From positions 1-64,000 of the forward strand of contig NZ_BMQW01000009.1 of NCBI RefSeq assembly GCF_014648315.1: DNA of 64,000 bases, written 5' to 3'. The notes under the pieces are model-generated. The model was not told the DNA's origin. It was given only the letters and a program-made list of their open reading frames with translations, and searched no databases. Made by a program: the position numbers and the translations under genes. The number at the start of each line of letters is the position of its first letter. The first letter of the stretch is position 1. Of this stretch, positions 8,884 to 18,004 are shown one piece after another. This DNA is from Shewanella ulleungensis (GTDB lineage Bacteria; Pseudomonadota; Gammaproteobacteria; Enterobacterales; Shewanellaceae).

Positions 8884-9747
8884 TTATTTAATCGTCATTC
8901 TTAATAAGCCTTCTTGTGTGGCCGAAGCAACAAGGCGCCCTTGTCTATCAAAAAACTGACCAGTAACAAAGCCTCGTCCACCACCGGCATTAGGGCTTTC
9001 AATGCTATAGAGCAACCACTCGCCCATATTAAATGGTCGATGGAACCACATAGCATGATCGATTGTCGCTAAACGCATCCCCGGTGTTAAAACCGACACA
9101 CTGTGAGGTTGAGCTGCGGTTACTAAAAAATTAAAGTCTGATGCATACGCTAACAGGTATTCTTGAATATTATGATTACTCGGCACTTGTCCGTTTGCCC
9201 GTAACCAAACATAACGTTTAGGTTCATTAGTGCCAGGTGCTAGCGGGTTAATCGGGTTAACTAGACGCATTTCTATTGGTGAGTCTGCCATAAATTTTTC
9301 TAACATTTTTTTAGGCACTTTATCGCGCATAGTCATGGCCAGCTCTTGCTGGTTCAACAAACCTTCAGGGCCAGGCACATCGGGCATTTGAGCTTGATGT
9401 TCAAAACCTTCTTCGTGCTTTTGAAACGAACACGTCATGTAAAATATTGGCCGACCTTTTTGGATTGCTTTAACCCGGCGAGCACTAAAACTGCCGCCAT
9501 CACGCATATTCTCAACGTCATAAACAATAGGTTGCTTTTCATCACCCGCGCGCAAAAAGTAAGAATGTAAAGAATGTACATGTCGGTCTTCGCTAACAGT
9601 CTGTTTTGCAGCACTTAACGCTTGCCCCATCACCTGGCCACCAAAAACATGGCCAAACCCTAAGTCTTGGCTTTGACCTCGAAACAAACCATCTTCAAGT
9701 TTTTCTAGTGATAACAATGACAATAAATCGTTTAATACTTGACTCAT
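8884..9747 (-). CDS. tesB: Acyl-CoA thioesterase II TesB
   Basis: TesB hydrolyses medium- and long-chain acyl-CoAs to free acids and CoA in the cytoplasm. The 287-residue length matches the 286 residues of E. coli TesB. The protein has two hot-dog domains. The N-terminal one contains FRGQSQDLGFGHVFGGQVMG, and the C-terminal one has ATIDHAMWFHRPFNMGEWLLY, including the catalytic-type Asp, then SPNAGGGRGF. It lies divergently from menA and upstream of the YbaY-like gene. Confidence 0.95.
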   Translation of the reverse strand: MSQVLNDLLSLLSLEKLEDGLFRGQSQDLGFGHVFGGQVMGQALSAAKQTVSEDRHVHSLHSYFLRAGDEKQPIVYDVENMRDGGSFSARRVKAIQKGRPIFYMTCSFQKHEEGFEHQAQMPDVPGPEGLLNQQELAMTMRDKVPKKMLEKFMADSPIEMRLVNPINPLAPGTNEPKRYVWLRANGQVPSNHNIQEYLLAYASDFNFLVTAAQPHSVSVLTPGMRLATIDHAMWFHRPFNMGEWLLYSIESPNAGGGRGFVTGQFFDRQGRLVASATQEGLLRMTIK

Positions 9748-9942
9748 AATACCTTCTATACAACAAAAATTAACACGTTAAGGTTACCTTAGTTAAGCTT
9801 ACGTTTTCTAGCTTATTTGTTATTGGACAGTTGAATAAACATCATCTGAAGGCAATTGGTAAAATAGTGATACAACGCAAAGATTCATATCAACACCCTA
9901 ATTGAATATTTGATATGATATTAGACAAGGCTAATCGACTCT

Positions 9943-10851
9943 GTGTATCACAACATTATGCAATCTAGTTCTATGCAATCATGGTTTATGGCTATTCGCC
10001 CACGCACATTACCCGCCGCTATTGGTCCATTACTCGTGGGGAATATGCTCGCTATCGGCTTGAGTCAATTTAGCTTACTTATCGCTTTTACTTCTATGCT
10101 ATGCGCTGTTTTACTACAAATATCGGTTAATTTAGCCAACGATTACTTCGACTTTAAAAATGGCATTGATACCGACGAGCGTATTGGGCCTGTTCGTGTC
10201 ACCCAAAGCGGCATGATAGCGCCACATCATGTCAGAAATGCCATGATAGGCTGCTTGTTAACGGCATTAATTGTCGGCTCACTATTAATTGTGCATGGGG
10301 GTTGGCCGATTGCAATCTTGGCTGCTGCCTCTATTTTGGGCGCACTTTGTTATAGTGGTGGTCCTTACCCACTAGCCTCCCACGGATTAGGTGAAATAGC
10401 TGCATTTGTCTTTTTTGGATTAGTCGCAGTCGTAGGAAGTTATTATTTGCAAGCTGGCACAACCACGATGACATCTTGGTTACTCGGCAGTGCTATCGGC
10501 TTTTTTAACGCGGCAATCATGTTGGTAAATAACACCCGCGACATTACAACCGACACAAAAGCGGGCAAAAACACCCTTGCGGTACGCATTGGTGAAGCTC
10601 AAGCAAAGGTCTTATATCAAAGCTTTGTATACTTACCATTTGGGATCATTATTGCAGGATTTTTATTGGGTTCACTTGATGGCTTACCCGTGTTACTTGC
10701 CGGAGTGTCATTAGTCATTGCCCGTAATTTAAGCCGAGAGTTTCATAACAACTCTGGTGAGGCGTTAAATCCAATCCTTGGACAAACTGCAAAGCTTTGT
10801 ATGATTTTCAGCATCTTGTTTAGCGTCGGACTATTTATCACCCTAAGATAA
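9943..10851 (+). CDS. menA: 1,4-dihydroxy-2-naphthoate polyprenyltransferase MenA
   Basis: This integral-membrane UbiA-family prenyltransferase attaches the isoprenoid tail in menaquinone synthesis. Menaquinone is the main quinone for anaerobic respiration. The protein has about 300 residues with eight or nine helices. AIRPRTLPAAIGPLL opens it, the first Asp-rich motif is NDYFDFKNGID, and the second is NNTRDITTDTKAGKNTLAV. The start is uncertain: a GTG at 9943, ATG at 9958 and ATG at 9973 are in frame. GTG 9943 has AAGG 13 nt upstream, and a start at 9958 or 9973 would fit family length equally well. Confidence 0.93.
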   Translation: MYHNIMQSSSMQSWFMAIRPRTLPAAIGPLLVGNMLAIGLSQFSLLIAFTSMLCAVLLQISVNLANDYFDFKNGIDTDERIGPVRVTQSGMIAPHHVRNAMIGCLLTALIVGSLLIVHGGWPIAILAAASILGALCYSGGPYPLASHGLGEIAAFVFFGLVAVVGSYYLQAGTTTMTSWLLGSAIGFFNAAIMLVNNTRDITTDTKAGKNTLAVRIGEAQAKVLYQSFVYLPFGIIIAGFLLGSLDGLPVLLAGVSLVIARNLSREFHNNSGEALNPILGQTAKLCMIFSILFSVGLFITLR

Positions 10852-10854
10852 TAC

Positions 10855-10894
10855 GACAACCTTGTAGGTGAGCGTTACTTACCTGCAAGGTTGT
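10855..10894. terminator. Inverted repeat between menA and the regulator gene
   Basis: ACAACCTTGTAGGT pairs with ACCTGCAAGGTTGT around an 11-nt loop between two convergent genes. Neither side has a good T-run, so the terminator function is likely but not certain. Confidence 0.55.
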
Positions 10895-10908
10895 ACCATA
10901 ACGAGTTA

Positions 10909-11727
10909 TTAATACCTTGCTCTAAAATGCACTTCGTGTGGTTCCATCTCATTTTTTACCGCAGCCTTAATCGAGTCATCAATATCAGTTGCACTTAAAT
11001 CATATAAACCACAAAGGGCAAATGCTTTAGTGATATTAATTGATGCACCTAGATACTCATAAACCACTCGAGTACAAATTGGCATTCGCTCACCACTGCC
11101 ACTTACTCCTATTTTCAAACCTTTGAGCTGAGTAATCCGATTCTTAAATGTTGGAAACAAAATAGTTTGTGAAATCTCATGCTTGGTTAATGACTCATAA
11201 TCAACCATAAAAATACGGTCTACCAAAAAGTTCGCCATTCCCAGATAGACACCATGATAGGGCTTTCGATGAGACTGTTCGACTATTCGCTCCGTGCGTT
11301 GGTAATAAATTTTTTGATTTACCTTGGTAAAACAAACTAATGTTCGCAGTAATTTACCGGGGTGCGCCATCGACAAATAGTATTCGAAATAATAACCAAG
11401 ATATTTGTCTAAATCATGAGTACTGCTGCGCGCTAATGTTTCAAAGTGGGTGGTTTCAGGTAAGCGCACATTCTCTGTAGTGTGTAATTGAGGCCTAACT
11501 TGAATTAATAACTTAAATTGGTTTTGAGGCATCATAATCTCGAACTCTTCAACCCCAAAGAACTCGCAAATTTTTAACATTGTATTGGCACTCGGTTTAT
11601 GTGTGCCGTTTAAATACCGATTAAATTGAGCGCGGTTAAACCCCAATCTGCGACATACTTCAGCGATTGATTTGTAATAACTACAGAGTAATTGCAAGTT
11701 TTTAGAGAAATCGGACGACAAAGCCAT
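10909..11727 (-). CDS. XRE-type helix-turn-helix regulator, unknown target
   Basis: This is a 272-residue protein with an N-terminal XRE helix-turn-helix (residues about 18-62, SIAEVCRRLGFNRAQFNRYL, then NGTHKPSANTMLKICEFFGV). A long C-terminal region of about 200 residues follows, which I do not recognise; it could be a ligand-sensing domain. ATG 11727 is chosen because AAGGTG lies 6 nt upstream; a GTG at 11736 would begin inside that site. It is divergent from aspA across 246 nt, so it may control aspA or itself, though no operator stands out. Confidence 0.75.
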   Translation of the reverse strand: MALSSDFSKNLQLLCSYYKSIAEVCRRLGFNRAQFNRYLNGTHKPSANTMLKICEFFGVEEFEIMMPQNQFKLLIQVRPQLHTTENVRLPETTHFETLARSSTHDLDKYLGYYFEYYLSMAHPGKLLRTLVCFTKVNQKIYYQRTERIVEQSHRKPYHGVYLGMANFLVDRIFMVDYESLTKHEISQTILFPTFKNRITQLKGLKIGVSGSGERMPICTRVVYEYLGASINITKAFALCGLYDLSATDIDDSIKAAVKNEMEPHEVHFRARY

Positions 11728-11973
11728 TAAATACACCTTGGATTAAGAGCAAGCTAAAAAGCATCGAGGCATCATAAGTTTATTGCCCTTGATACACAAC
11801 CACAGTCCATTCGCAAAAAGATGCTATAAAAGCATCAACTAGCACCATTTATAGTTAACTTGTCAAATCGCTTCTTAATCAAAATATTGGTTAAATATCG
11901 TTGAATTTAGCGTAACAGCTTGGCAAACCAATGCCACGAACAACCATTAATCTCAATCAATATAGGCCAGTAT

Positions 11974-13365
11974 ATGCTTGCTAGAACAGAACATGATCTT
12001 ATCGGTGATATGGAACTACCAAATACGGTTTGGTACGGTATTCAGACTCAGCGAGCGCTTGATAACTTTTCAATTTCTGGTATTCCTATCGGGCATTTCC
12101 CAGAATTAATTACTAGCTTAGCAATGGTAAAACAAGCGGCTGCGTCAGCTAACCAACAGCTGGGGTTATTACCTCAACATAAAGCTGAAGCGATTATTGC
12201 TGCCTGCAAAGACATTCAGTCAGGGCAATATAATCAAGATTTTGTGGTTGATGCAATTCAAGGAGGAGCTGGTACCTCCACCAATATGAATGCAAACGAG
12301 GTTATCGCTAATATCGCGTTAACTAAAATGGGACGTATTAAAGGTGATTATCAATTTTTACATCCTAATGACGATGTAAATCGTTGCCAGTCGACGAACG
12401 ACGTTTACCCAACAGCTGCCAGTCTAGCGATTCAATTTGCCGGTGACGCCTTAATTCTTGCAGTTGCTTCATTAACTCAATCTCTGGATAACAAAGCACA
12501 AGAATTCAATCATGTCATTAAAATGGGCCGAACTCAGTTACAAGATGCGGTGCCAATGAGTTTAGGCCAAGAGTTTAAAGCATTCGCCACTGTACTAGGA
12601 AAAGAGAGAGCGCGGCTCCAAGAAGCAGGTAAATTACTCTGTGAAATCAATCTTGGCGGCACGGCGATAGGAACGGGGCTCAACAGCCATAAAGATTACC
12701 CCAGTTTGGCCATTGCTCATTTGGTTGCCATTTCAAATAAACCGCTATTTCAAGCCAGCGATCTTATTGCGGCAACATCCGACATGGGCGCCTTTGTTTA
12801 TTATTCAGGAATATTAAAACGTCTCGCAGTAAAACTAAGTAAAATAAGTAATGATTTAAGGTTGTTATCAAGCGGACCAAGGACCGGCTTAGCCGAAATA
12901 TCATTACCGGCGGTACAGCCAGGTTCAAGTATTATGCCAGGGAAAGTCAACCCGGTAATTCCTGAAGCCGTCAACCAAACTGCTTATCAGGTTATTGCAA
13001 GCGATCTTGCGGTCACTCTTGCTGCTGAAGCTGGGCAGTTGCAACTCAATGCTATGGAGCCGCTAATCATCTACAACTTATTAAACTCAATCAAAATGCT
13101 AACCTCAGCTTGTAAAATGCTTGATGAGCGCTGCATAAGAGGAATACAAGCTAACGAACAGCGGTGTCGAGATAATGTAGACAACAGTATTGGTGTCGTG
13201 ACAGCTTTGGTTCCGGTGCTCGGTTATAGCAATGCCAGTGCAGTAGCTAGACAAGCGCTAGCAGAAAACAAAACAATTAGTGAAGTGGTGTTAGCTCGAA
13301 ATCTACTGAGTCAGCAGCAGCTTGATAACTTATTGAACCCCACCAGCATGATGGGTATTGCTTAA
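11974..13365 (+). CDS. aspA: Aspartate ammonia-lyase
   Basis: Aspartase deaminates L-aspartate to fumarate and ammonium, feeding fumarate respiration and nitrogen supply. It belongs to the class II fumarase/aspartase fold and is a homotetramer in the family. The 463 residues contain the three conserved stretches: TNMNANEVIANIAL, HPNDDVNRCQSTNDVYPTA and the signature GSSIMPGKVNPVIPE with its catalytic serine loop. ATG 11974 aligns with the usual aspartase start (MLARTEHDLIGDMELP). An in-frame TTG at 11920 would add 18 unrelated residues. Fumarase C is the alternative, but NDDVN and LGLL-type features favour aspartase. Confidence 0.88.
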   Translation: MLARTEHDLIGDMELPNTVWYGIQTQRALDNFSISGIPIGHFPELITSLAMVKQAAASANQQLGLLPQHKAEAIIAACKDIQSGQYNQDFVVDAIQGGAGTSTNMNANEVIANIALTKMGRIKGDYQFLHPNDDVNRCQSTNDVYPTAASLAIQFAGDALILAVASLTQSLDNKAQEFNHVIKMGRTQLQDAVPMSLGQEFKAFATVLGKERARLQEAGKLLCEINLGGTAIGTGLNSHKDYPSLAIAHLVAISNKPLFQASDLIAATSDMGAFVYYSGILKRLAVKLSKISNDLRLLSSGPRTGLAEISLPAVQPGSSIMPGKVNPVIPEAVNQTAYQVIASDLAVTLAAEAGQLQLNAMEPLIIYNLLNSIKMLTSACKMLDERCIRGIQANEQRCRDNVDNSIGVVTALVPVLGYSNASAVARQALAENKTISEVVLARNLLSQQQLDNLLNPTSMMGIA

Positions 13366-13398
13366 TAACATTTATACTCATCCTTATTTATCCCAATA

Positions 13399-13429
13399 AA
13401 AAACGCTCTCATTTCAATGAGAGCGTTTT
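13399..13429. terminator. Bidirectional terminator between aspA and gnd
   Basis: AAAACGCTCTCATT and AATGAGAGCGTTTT form a stem with a T-run on one side and an A-run on the other. It serves both convergent genes. Confidence 0.9.
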
Positions 13430-13454
13430 GGTGTTAACACCCCTTACAGCGGAT

Positions 13455-14984
13455 TTATACTTTAGACAATGTGCGCTGTTTGGCGCTCCAATCTAAATGG
13501 TATTTCTCACCTGCTGGCTTGTCGGTGCGCTCAAACGTGTGCGAACCAAAAAAGTCACGTTGACCCTGTAACAAGTTTGCCGGTAACGTTTCGCAGCGGT
13601 AGCTGTCGTAATAAGCAATTGCAGAACTAATACACGGTGCTGGAATACCCTGCATAACCGATGCTGCAACGGTTTTACGCCAATTAAGGTGTTTTTGCGA
13701 CAATGTTTGGCTAAAGGTATCAGCCATCAACAAGTTCGCAAGGTTTGCATCTTCTTGATAAGCCTGAGTGATTGACTGCAAGAAGGTTGCTCTAATAATA
13801 CAACCCGCACGCCAAATCTTAGCAATCTCAGCAAAGTCTAACGCCCAGCTTTGCTCTTTTGCTGCCATCGCCATCAATTGAAAACCTTGGGCATAACAAC
13901 AAACTTTAGCGCAATATAATGCATCTTCAAGATTAGCAATAAACTCTGCTTTTTCGGCATCATTAAATGCAACTTGCTCAGGGCCCGCTAACTTGGAACT
14001 TAACTGCATACGCAAAGTTTTCTGAGTGCTAACAGCACGCGCATAGACAGCTTCAGCGATTGTTGGCGCTGGGCAACCAATTTGCAAACTGCTCACGGCA
14101 GTCCATAAGCCGGTGCCTTTTTGGCCGGCTTTATCTAAAATCATTTCAACTAGCGGCTTACCCGTTAGCGGGTCGTCTTGTTGTAAAACTTCAGCACTAA
14201 TCCCCATTAGGTAACTGTTAAGAATACCTTTATTCCAGGCATTAAACACATCACCAATCTCATGAGCTGACATGCCTAAGCCGTCACTGAGTAATTGATA
14301 AGCTTCACAAATCAGCTGCATATCCGCATATTCAATGCCGTTATGAACCATTTTCACGTAATGGCCAGAGCCTGCAGGGCCAATATATGTGGTGCAAGGT
14401 TCACCTTCAGTGACCGGATTACCAGGCTCAAAACGCTCAATAGGCAACCCTGTTTTAGAATCGACTTTAGCCGCGATAGCCTTCCAAATAGGCTCTACAA
14501 AGCGCCAAGCTTTTTCGTCGCCACTGGGCATTAATGAAGGACCAAATCGTGCTCCAACTTCACCACCAGAAACTGCAGAACTGAAAAAGGTAAACTGGCC
14601 TTTATACTGCGCTTCACGCGTAACAGTATCAGTCCATAAGCTATTACCTGTATCAATCACGATATCTTTAGCTTCAATACCTGCTTCAATTAATGATTTA
14701 CAGACGCCCTCTACAGGTGCGCCAGCTGGGACCGATAACACAATAACGCGCGGTTCAACCAGCTTTTCGAGCATTTCTGAAAGATTATTACATGCCTGCA
14801 TGCGTACAGCTACGCCAGCTTTTCGTTCACTTTCTTCTTGAGAAATTGCGGTGTTAACTTTTTGGGTATCTAAATCAAAAACAGCAACATGATAGCCGTT
14901 ATCCGCGATGTTTAGTGCAAGGTTCTTGCCCATCACACCAAGGCCAATAACGCCGACGTGAGATTGTTGGGTGTGGTTATTCAT
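13455..14984 (-). CDS. gnd: 6-phosphogluconate dehydrogenase (decarboxylating)
   Basis: Gnd oxidises 6-phosphogluconate to ribulose 5-phosphate and CO2 with NADP in the pentose phosphate pathway. The 509-residue protein begins with the Rossmann motif GLGVMGKNLALNIADNG. It has the substrate region SSAVSGGEVGARFGPSLMPSG and catalytic Lys/Asn in GSGHYVKMVHNGIEYADMQ, then the helical C-terminal domain with DKAGQKGTGLW. It is about 40 residues longer than E. coli Gnd (468). ATG 14984 (MNNHTQQ) has GGAAAC upstream; the GTG at 14999 would begin within that site. It stands alone, without zwf, pgl or edd beside it. Confidence 0.95.
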   Translation of the reverse strand: MNNHTQQSHVGVIGLGVMGKNLALNIADNGYHVAVFDLDTQKVNTAISQEESERKAGVAVRMQACNNLSEMLEKLVEPRVIVLSVPAGAPVEGVCKSLIEAGIEAKDIVIDTGNSLWTDTVTREAQYKGQFTFFSSAVSGGEVGARFGPSLMPSGDEKAWRFVEPIWKAIAAKVDSKTGLPIERFEPGNPVTEGEPCTTYIGPAGSGHYVKMVHNGIEYADMQLICEAYQLLSDGLGMSAHEIGDVFNAWNKGILNSYLMGISAEVLQQDDPLTGKPLVEMILDKAGQKGTGLWTAVSSLQIGCPAPTIAEAVYARAVSTQKTLRMQLSSKLAGPEQVAFNDAEKAEFIANLEDALYCAKVCCYAQGFQLMAMAAKEQSWALDFAEIAKIWRAGCIIRATFLQSITQAYQEDANLANLLMADTFSQTLSQKHLNWRKTVAASVMQGIPAPCISSAIAYYDSYRCETLPANLLQGQRDFFGSHTFERTDKPAGEKYHLDWSAKQRTLSKV

Positions 14985-15154
14985 AGTGTATGTTTCCACA
15001 GATCACAGAGATTAATCGCGTAACGCGAATACATTTGAGTGACAATTATAGCGATTCTTGTAACTAAATTACCAGTAACAAAACGCGGAAACGCTGTTTT
15101 TTACAAAGTAAGCCTAACCTAGACAATTGAAGGTAACATCTTGTCACAATTGAA

Positions 15155-15188
15155 AAAACCATAAAAAACACTAGGCTTTTATGGTTTT
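15155..15188 (-). terminator. Terminator after prpE
   Basis: AAAACCATAAAA and TTTTATGGTTTT form a stem. On the minus strand it is followed by a run of T, 40 nt after the prpE stop. The remaining gap up to 15230 shows no gene. Confidence 0.75.
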
Positions 15189-15229
15189 GTTTCAGCATAA
15201 ATAACTGCTCTTTTGTGTTACAAAATGAT

Positions 15230-17152
15230 TTATAGCTTGGTTAACTCCGACGTTAACGCATTGGCATAGCCCATTTTAGTCAACGCATTGCGAACAATAT
15301 CCAAGGTATGCGGATCTTCAATGGTCGCTGGCATAGTGTAATCTTGATTATCAGCAATTTTACGCATAGTCGCTCGTAGGATTTTACCCGAACGAGTTTT
15401 AGGTAATTTTTGTACGGCACTCACTAATCTAAACGACGCTACCGGACCGATTTCATGGCGTACTAATGCAAGAAGCTCTTTATAAAGCATATCATCCGAC
15501 AAAGTCACGCCATTTTTGAGCACAACTAAACCAAGAGGCACTTGACCTTTAAGCTTATCCTGTACTCCTATCACAGCCGCCTCAGCAACGGCTGGATGTT
15601 GACACAATACTTCTTCAAAACGACCTGTCGATAAGCGATGACCGGCAACATTAATGATGTCGTCAATCCGACTCATAATATACAAATAACCGTCTTCATC
15701 GATGTAACCTGCATCTCCAGTTAAGTAATAACCTGGGTACATAGACAAGTAACTGTCGATATAACGTTTATCATTTTGCCAAAGTGTAGTTAACGTACCG
15801 GGCGGCAAAGGTTGTTTAATCACGACGTTACCGCTTTCATTAGTGGCCACTTGCTCTCCCATAGCATCAAGGATTTCTACCTGATAACCGGGAACGGCTC
15901 TAGCGGGCGAACCCGCTTTAATCTCGATGGGATCTGTGCCCATTAAATTAGCTGCAACCGGCCAACCTGTTTCTGTTTGCCACCAATGGTCCACCACAGG
16001 TTTACCCAAATGTTGCTGACTCCAATTTAATGTTTCAGGGTCGCAACGCTCGCCAGCTAAATACATTTGTTTAAGGCAAGATAAGTCAAATTGCTTAATA
16101 AATTCGCCGTTAGGATCTTCTCGTTTAATCGCTCGAATAGCCGTAGGGGCCGTAAAAAAGCTTCGCACTTGCTTTTGTTCGATGATACGCCAAAAAGCGC
16201 CTGCATCTGGAGTTCCTATCGGTTTACCCTCATACATAATCGTGGTTGCGCCCACCAGCAGAGGACCATAAACAATATAAGAGTGTCCCACTACCCAACC
16301 CACATCAGATGCAGCCCAAAACACATCACCTACACCAACGTCATAGATGTGTTTCATTGACCATGATAAAGCAACAGCATGACCACCATTATCTCGAACA
16401 ACGCCTTTAGGCTGCCCTGTTGTTCCCGAGGTATACAGCACGTATAGAGGATCTGTTGCATCAAGGGCAACAAAATCTGCGTCAGGCGCATCTCTTAATG
16501 CTTCATACCAATCGACATCACGTGATGTGTGCAACTCAGCCTGATATTCAGTACGATTTAAAATAATACAATGTTCTACTTTATGTTGCGCTTGAGATAA
16601 CGCATCGTCTAATAACGGTTTATACGGCACCACACCTGAGGGTTCAATACCACAAGATGCAGATAAGATTAACTTGGGTTTAGCGTCATTAATACGGGTC
16701 GATAATTCGTTGGCAGCAAAGCCACCAAATACGACAGAGTGAATAGCACCAATTCGCGCACACGCTAACATGGCATAAGCCGTTTCTGGCACCATGGGCA
16801 TATAAATGACAACACGGTCTCCCTTAGTCACGCCTAATGACGTCATCAAGCCAGCCAAACGCTTAACTTGAGCTAATACAGATTGGTAGCTAATAGAATA
16901 TTCGTTGTGGGTGACAGGACTAATATAATGAATAGCGACTTGATCACCTCGGCCCGCAAGCACATGACGGTCGACCGCGTTAAAACAGGTGTTCATTTTA
17001 CCGTCGGCAAACCAGCGATAAAATGGCTTGTTACTGTCGTCTAACACCGTCTTCGGTGCAATGTCCCAACTGATGGCCTCTGCAGCTTGCTGCCAAAACA
17101 CTTCGGGCTCGGCTATCGATTGTGCGTGCATTGATAGTCCTAAATCAGCCAT
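15230..17152 (-). CDS. prpE: Propionyl-CoA synthetase PrpE
   Basis: This acyl-adenylate-forming ligase activates propionate (and acetate less well) to its CoA ester. The 640 residues follow E. coli PrpE (628) closely. AMP-binding motif YTSGTTGQPKGVVRDNGG is present, with the PrpE-type DVGWVVGHSYIVYGPL, HWWQTETGWP and hinge SRIDDIINVAGHRLSTG. The acetylatable lysine region is LPKTRSGKILRATMR. ATG 17152 is preferred because GGAG lies 7 nt upstream; ATG 17164 is the alternative. It is divergent from liuR, with a weak LiuR-like sequence in between, so it may belong with branched-chain and propionyl-CoA metabolism. Confidence 0.9.
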   Translation of the reverse strand: MADLGLSMHAQSIAEPEVFWQQAAEAISWDIAPKTVLDDSNKPFYRWFADGKMNTCFNAVDRHVLAGRGDQVAIHYISPVTHNEYSISYQSVLAQVKRLAGLMTSLGVTKGDRVVIYMPMVPETAYAMLACARIGAIHSVVFGGFAANELSTRINDAKPKLILSASCGIEPSGVVPYKPLLDDALSQAQHKVEHCIILNRTEYQAELHTSRDVDWYEALRDAPDADFVALDATDPLYVLYTSGTTGQPKGVVRDNGGHAVALSWSMKHIYDVGVGDVFWAASDVGWVVGHSYIVYGPLLVGATTIMYEGKPIGTPDAGAFWRIIEQKQVRSFFTAPTAIRAIKREDPNGEFIKQFDLSCLKQMYLAGERCDPETLNWSQQHLGKPVVDHWWQTETGWPVAANLMGTDPIEIKAGSPARAVPGYQVEILDAMGEQVATNESGNVVIKQPLPPGTLTTLWQNDKRYIDSYLSMYPGYYLTGDAGYIDEDGYLYIMSRIDDIINVAGHRLSTGRFEEVLCQHPAVAEAAVIGVQDKLKGQVPLGLVVLKNGVTLSDDMLYKELLALVRHEIGPVASFRLVSAVQKLPKTRSGKILRATMRKIADNQDYTMPATIEDPHTLDIVRNALTKMGYANALTSELTKL

Positions 17153-17282
17153 ATTGCTCTCCATTAATCCACTTGTATTTAATGATTATGAGCAGAATTC
17201 ATTAAATAGCCCTATTAGACAAAGGGATAATAACCCTAAAAGTCCTCTAAAAAACCTTTAATTTCAATCAGGTGTTTAACTT

Positions 17283-17298
17283 AAAACGGTAACGTCAT
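17283..17298 (-). promoter_or_regulatory. Weak LiuR-like site upstream of prpE
   Basis: On the minus strand TGACGTTACCGTTTT resembles the better operator at 35909-35924 (TTGACGTTAACGTTAA), matching about 12 of 16 positions. Only the left half is well kept, so this is tentative. Confidence 0.35.
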
Positions 17299-17411
17299 AA
17301 ATAAGACAAAAAATACAATATAACAATTAGTTAATGTATAATGTCCACTCTAGTGGCAAGCAAATTTAACACATATCCACTCGATAAACATTCAAAACCC
17401 ACCACTCAAAC

Positions 17412-17427
17412 TTTACCTTTACGTAAA
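17412..17427 (+). promoter_or_regulatory. LiuR-type operator in front of liuR
   Basis: TTTACCTTTACGTAAA is a near-palindrome, differing at one base from the perfect copy at 29221-29236. It ends 39 nt before the liuR ATG, with a possible -10 (CATATA) just after it. That is the usual MerR-family arrangement with the operator inside the promoter spacer. Autoregulation is inferred. Confidence 0.75.
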
Positions 17428-17466
17428 CTTCATATATCTTGCATCAAAAGAAACACTTTTGGTGAC

Positions 17467-17880
17467 ATGATGAGCACAATCCATAGCCCGCAATCCACAT
17501 ATTCGATCAGTGACTTATCAAAAGAATTTGATATCACCACCCGTAGCATTCGTTTTTACGAAGACCAAGGTTTAATCAAACCTAAGCGTCGCGGACAAAC
17601 TCGCATATACAGCTTAAAAGACCGCGTTCGATTAAAGCTCATTCTTCGTGGTAAGCGCCTTGGTTTTTCGTTAGCCGAAACGCGTCGATTATTTGAACTT
17701 TATGATGCAGATAAAAGCAGCTCGACTCAGCTCAACACCATGCTAGATTTGGTTAACGAGAAGAAATCTGCACTTCAACAGCAAATGGACGACATTAAAG
17801 TAGTGTTAATGGAGCTCAATTCAGCTGAACAGCAATGCAAAGCTGCACTAGAAGATAATTCAACTAAGAAAAACAAATAA
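17467..17880 (+). CDS. liuR: MerR-family regulator LiuR of leucine/isovalerate catabolism
   Basis: This is a 137-residue MerR-type regulator. It has a winged helix-turn-helix at residues 14-80 (YSISDLSKEFDITTRSIRFY, then EDQGLIKPKRRGQTRIY), followed by a dimerisation coiled coil to about residue 125. No metal-binding cysteine pattern is seen; the single Cys near the C-terminus argues for an organic inducer, as known for LiuR. The start at 17467 agrees with MerR proteins and places the LiuR-like operator upstream. An in-frame ATG at 17341 would add 42 unrelated residues and swallow the operator. It leads the liuABCDE operon, 124 nt ahead of liuA. Confidence 0.9.
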   Translation: MMSTIHSPQSTYSISDLSKEFDITTRSIRFYEDQGLIKPKRRGQTRIYSLKDRVRLKLILRGKRLGFSLAETRRLFELYDADKSSSTQLNTMLDLVNEKKSALQQQMDDIKVVLMELNSAEQQCKAALEDNSTKKNK

Positions 17881-18004
17881 TTAAATAATAACAAATGGCT
17901 GACTCAATTCGGCCAACGTTTAACTCCACTGCCAAAAACGCATCCATAACGCGTTGGCAGCAATATTTTGCATACAATAATAAAATTCAACAGGACACAA
18001 GCAA

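Noticed and set aside
11974..13365. Class II fumarase instead of aspartase
   Set aside because: The substrate-loop pattern HPNDDVNRCQSTNDVYP and the start region follow aspartases, though the two families are close and an assay would settle it.
17341..17466. The longer liuR reading frame beginning at 17341
   Set aside because: It would add 42 residues not found in MerR proteins, overlap the promoter and place the operator inside the gene. The start at 17467 fits the family.
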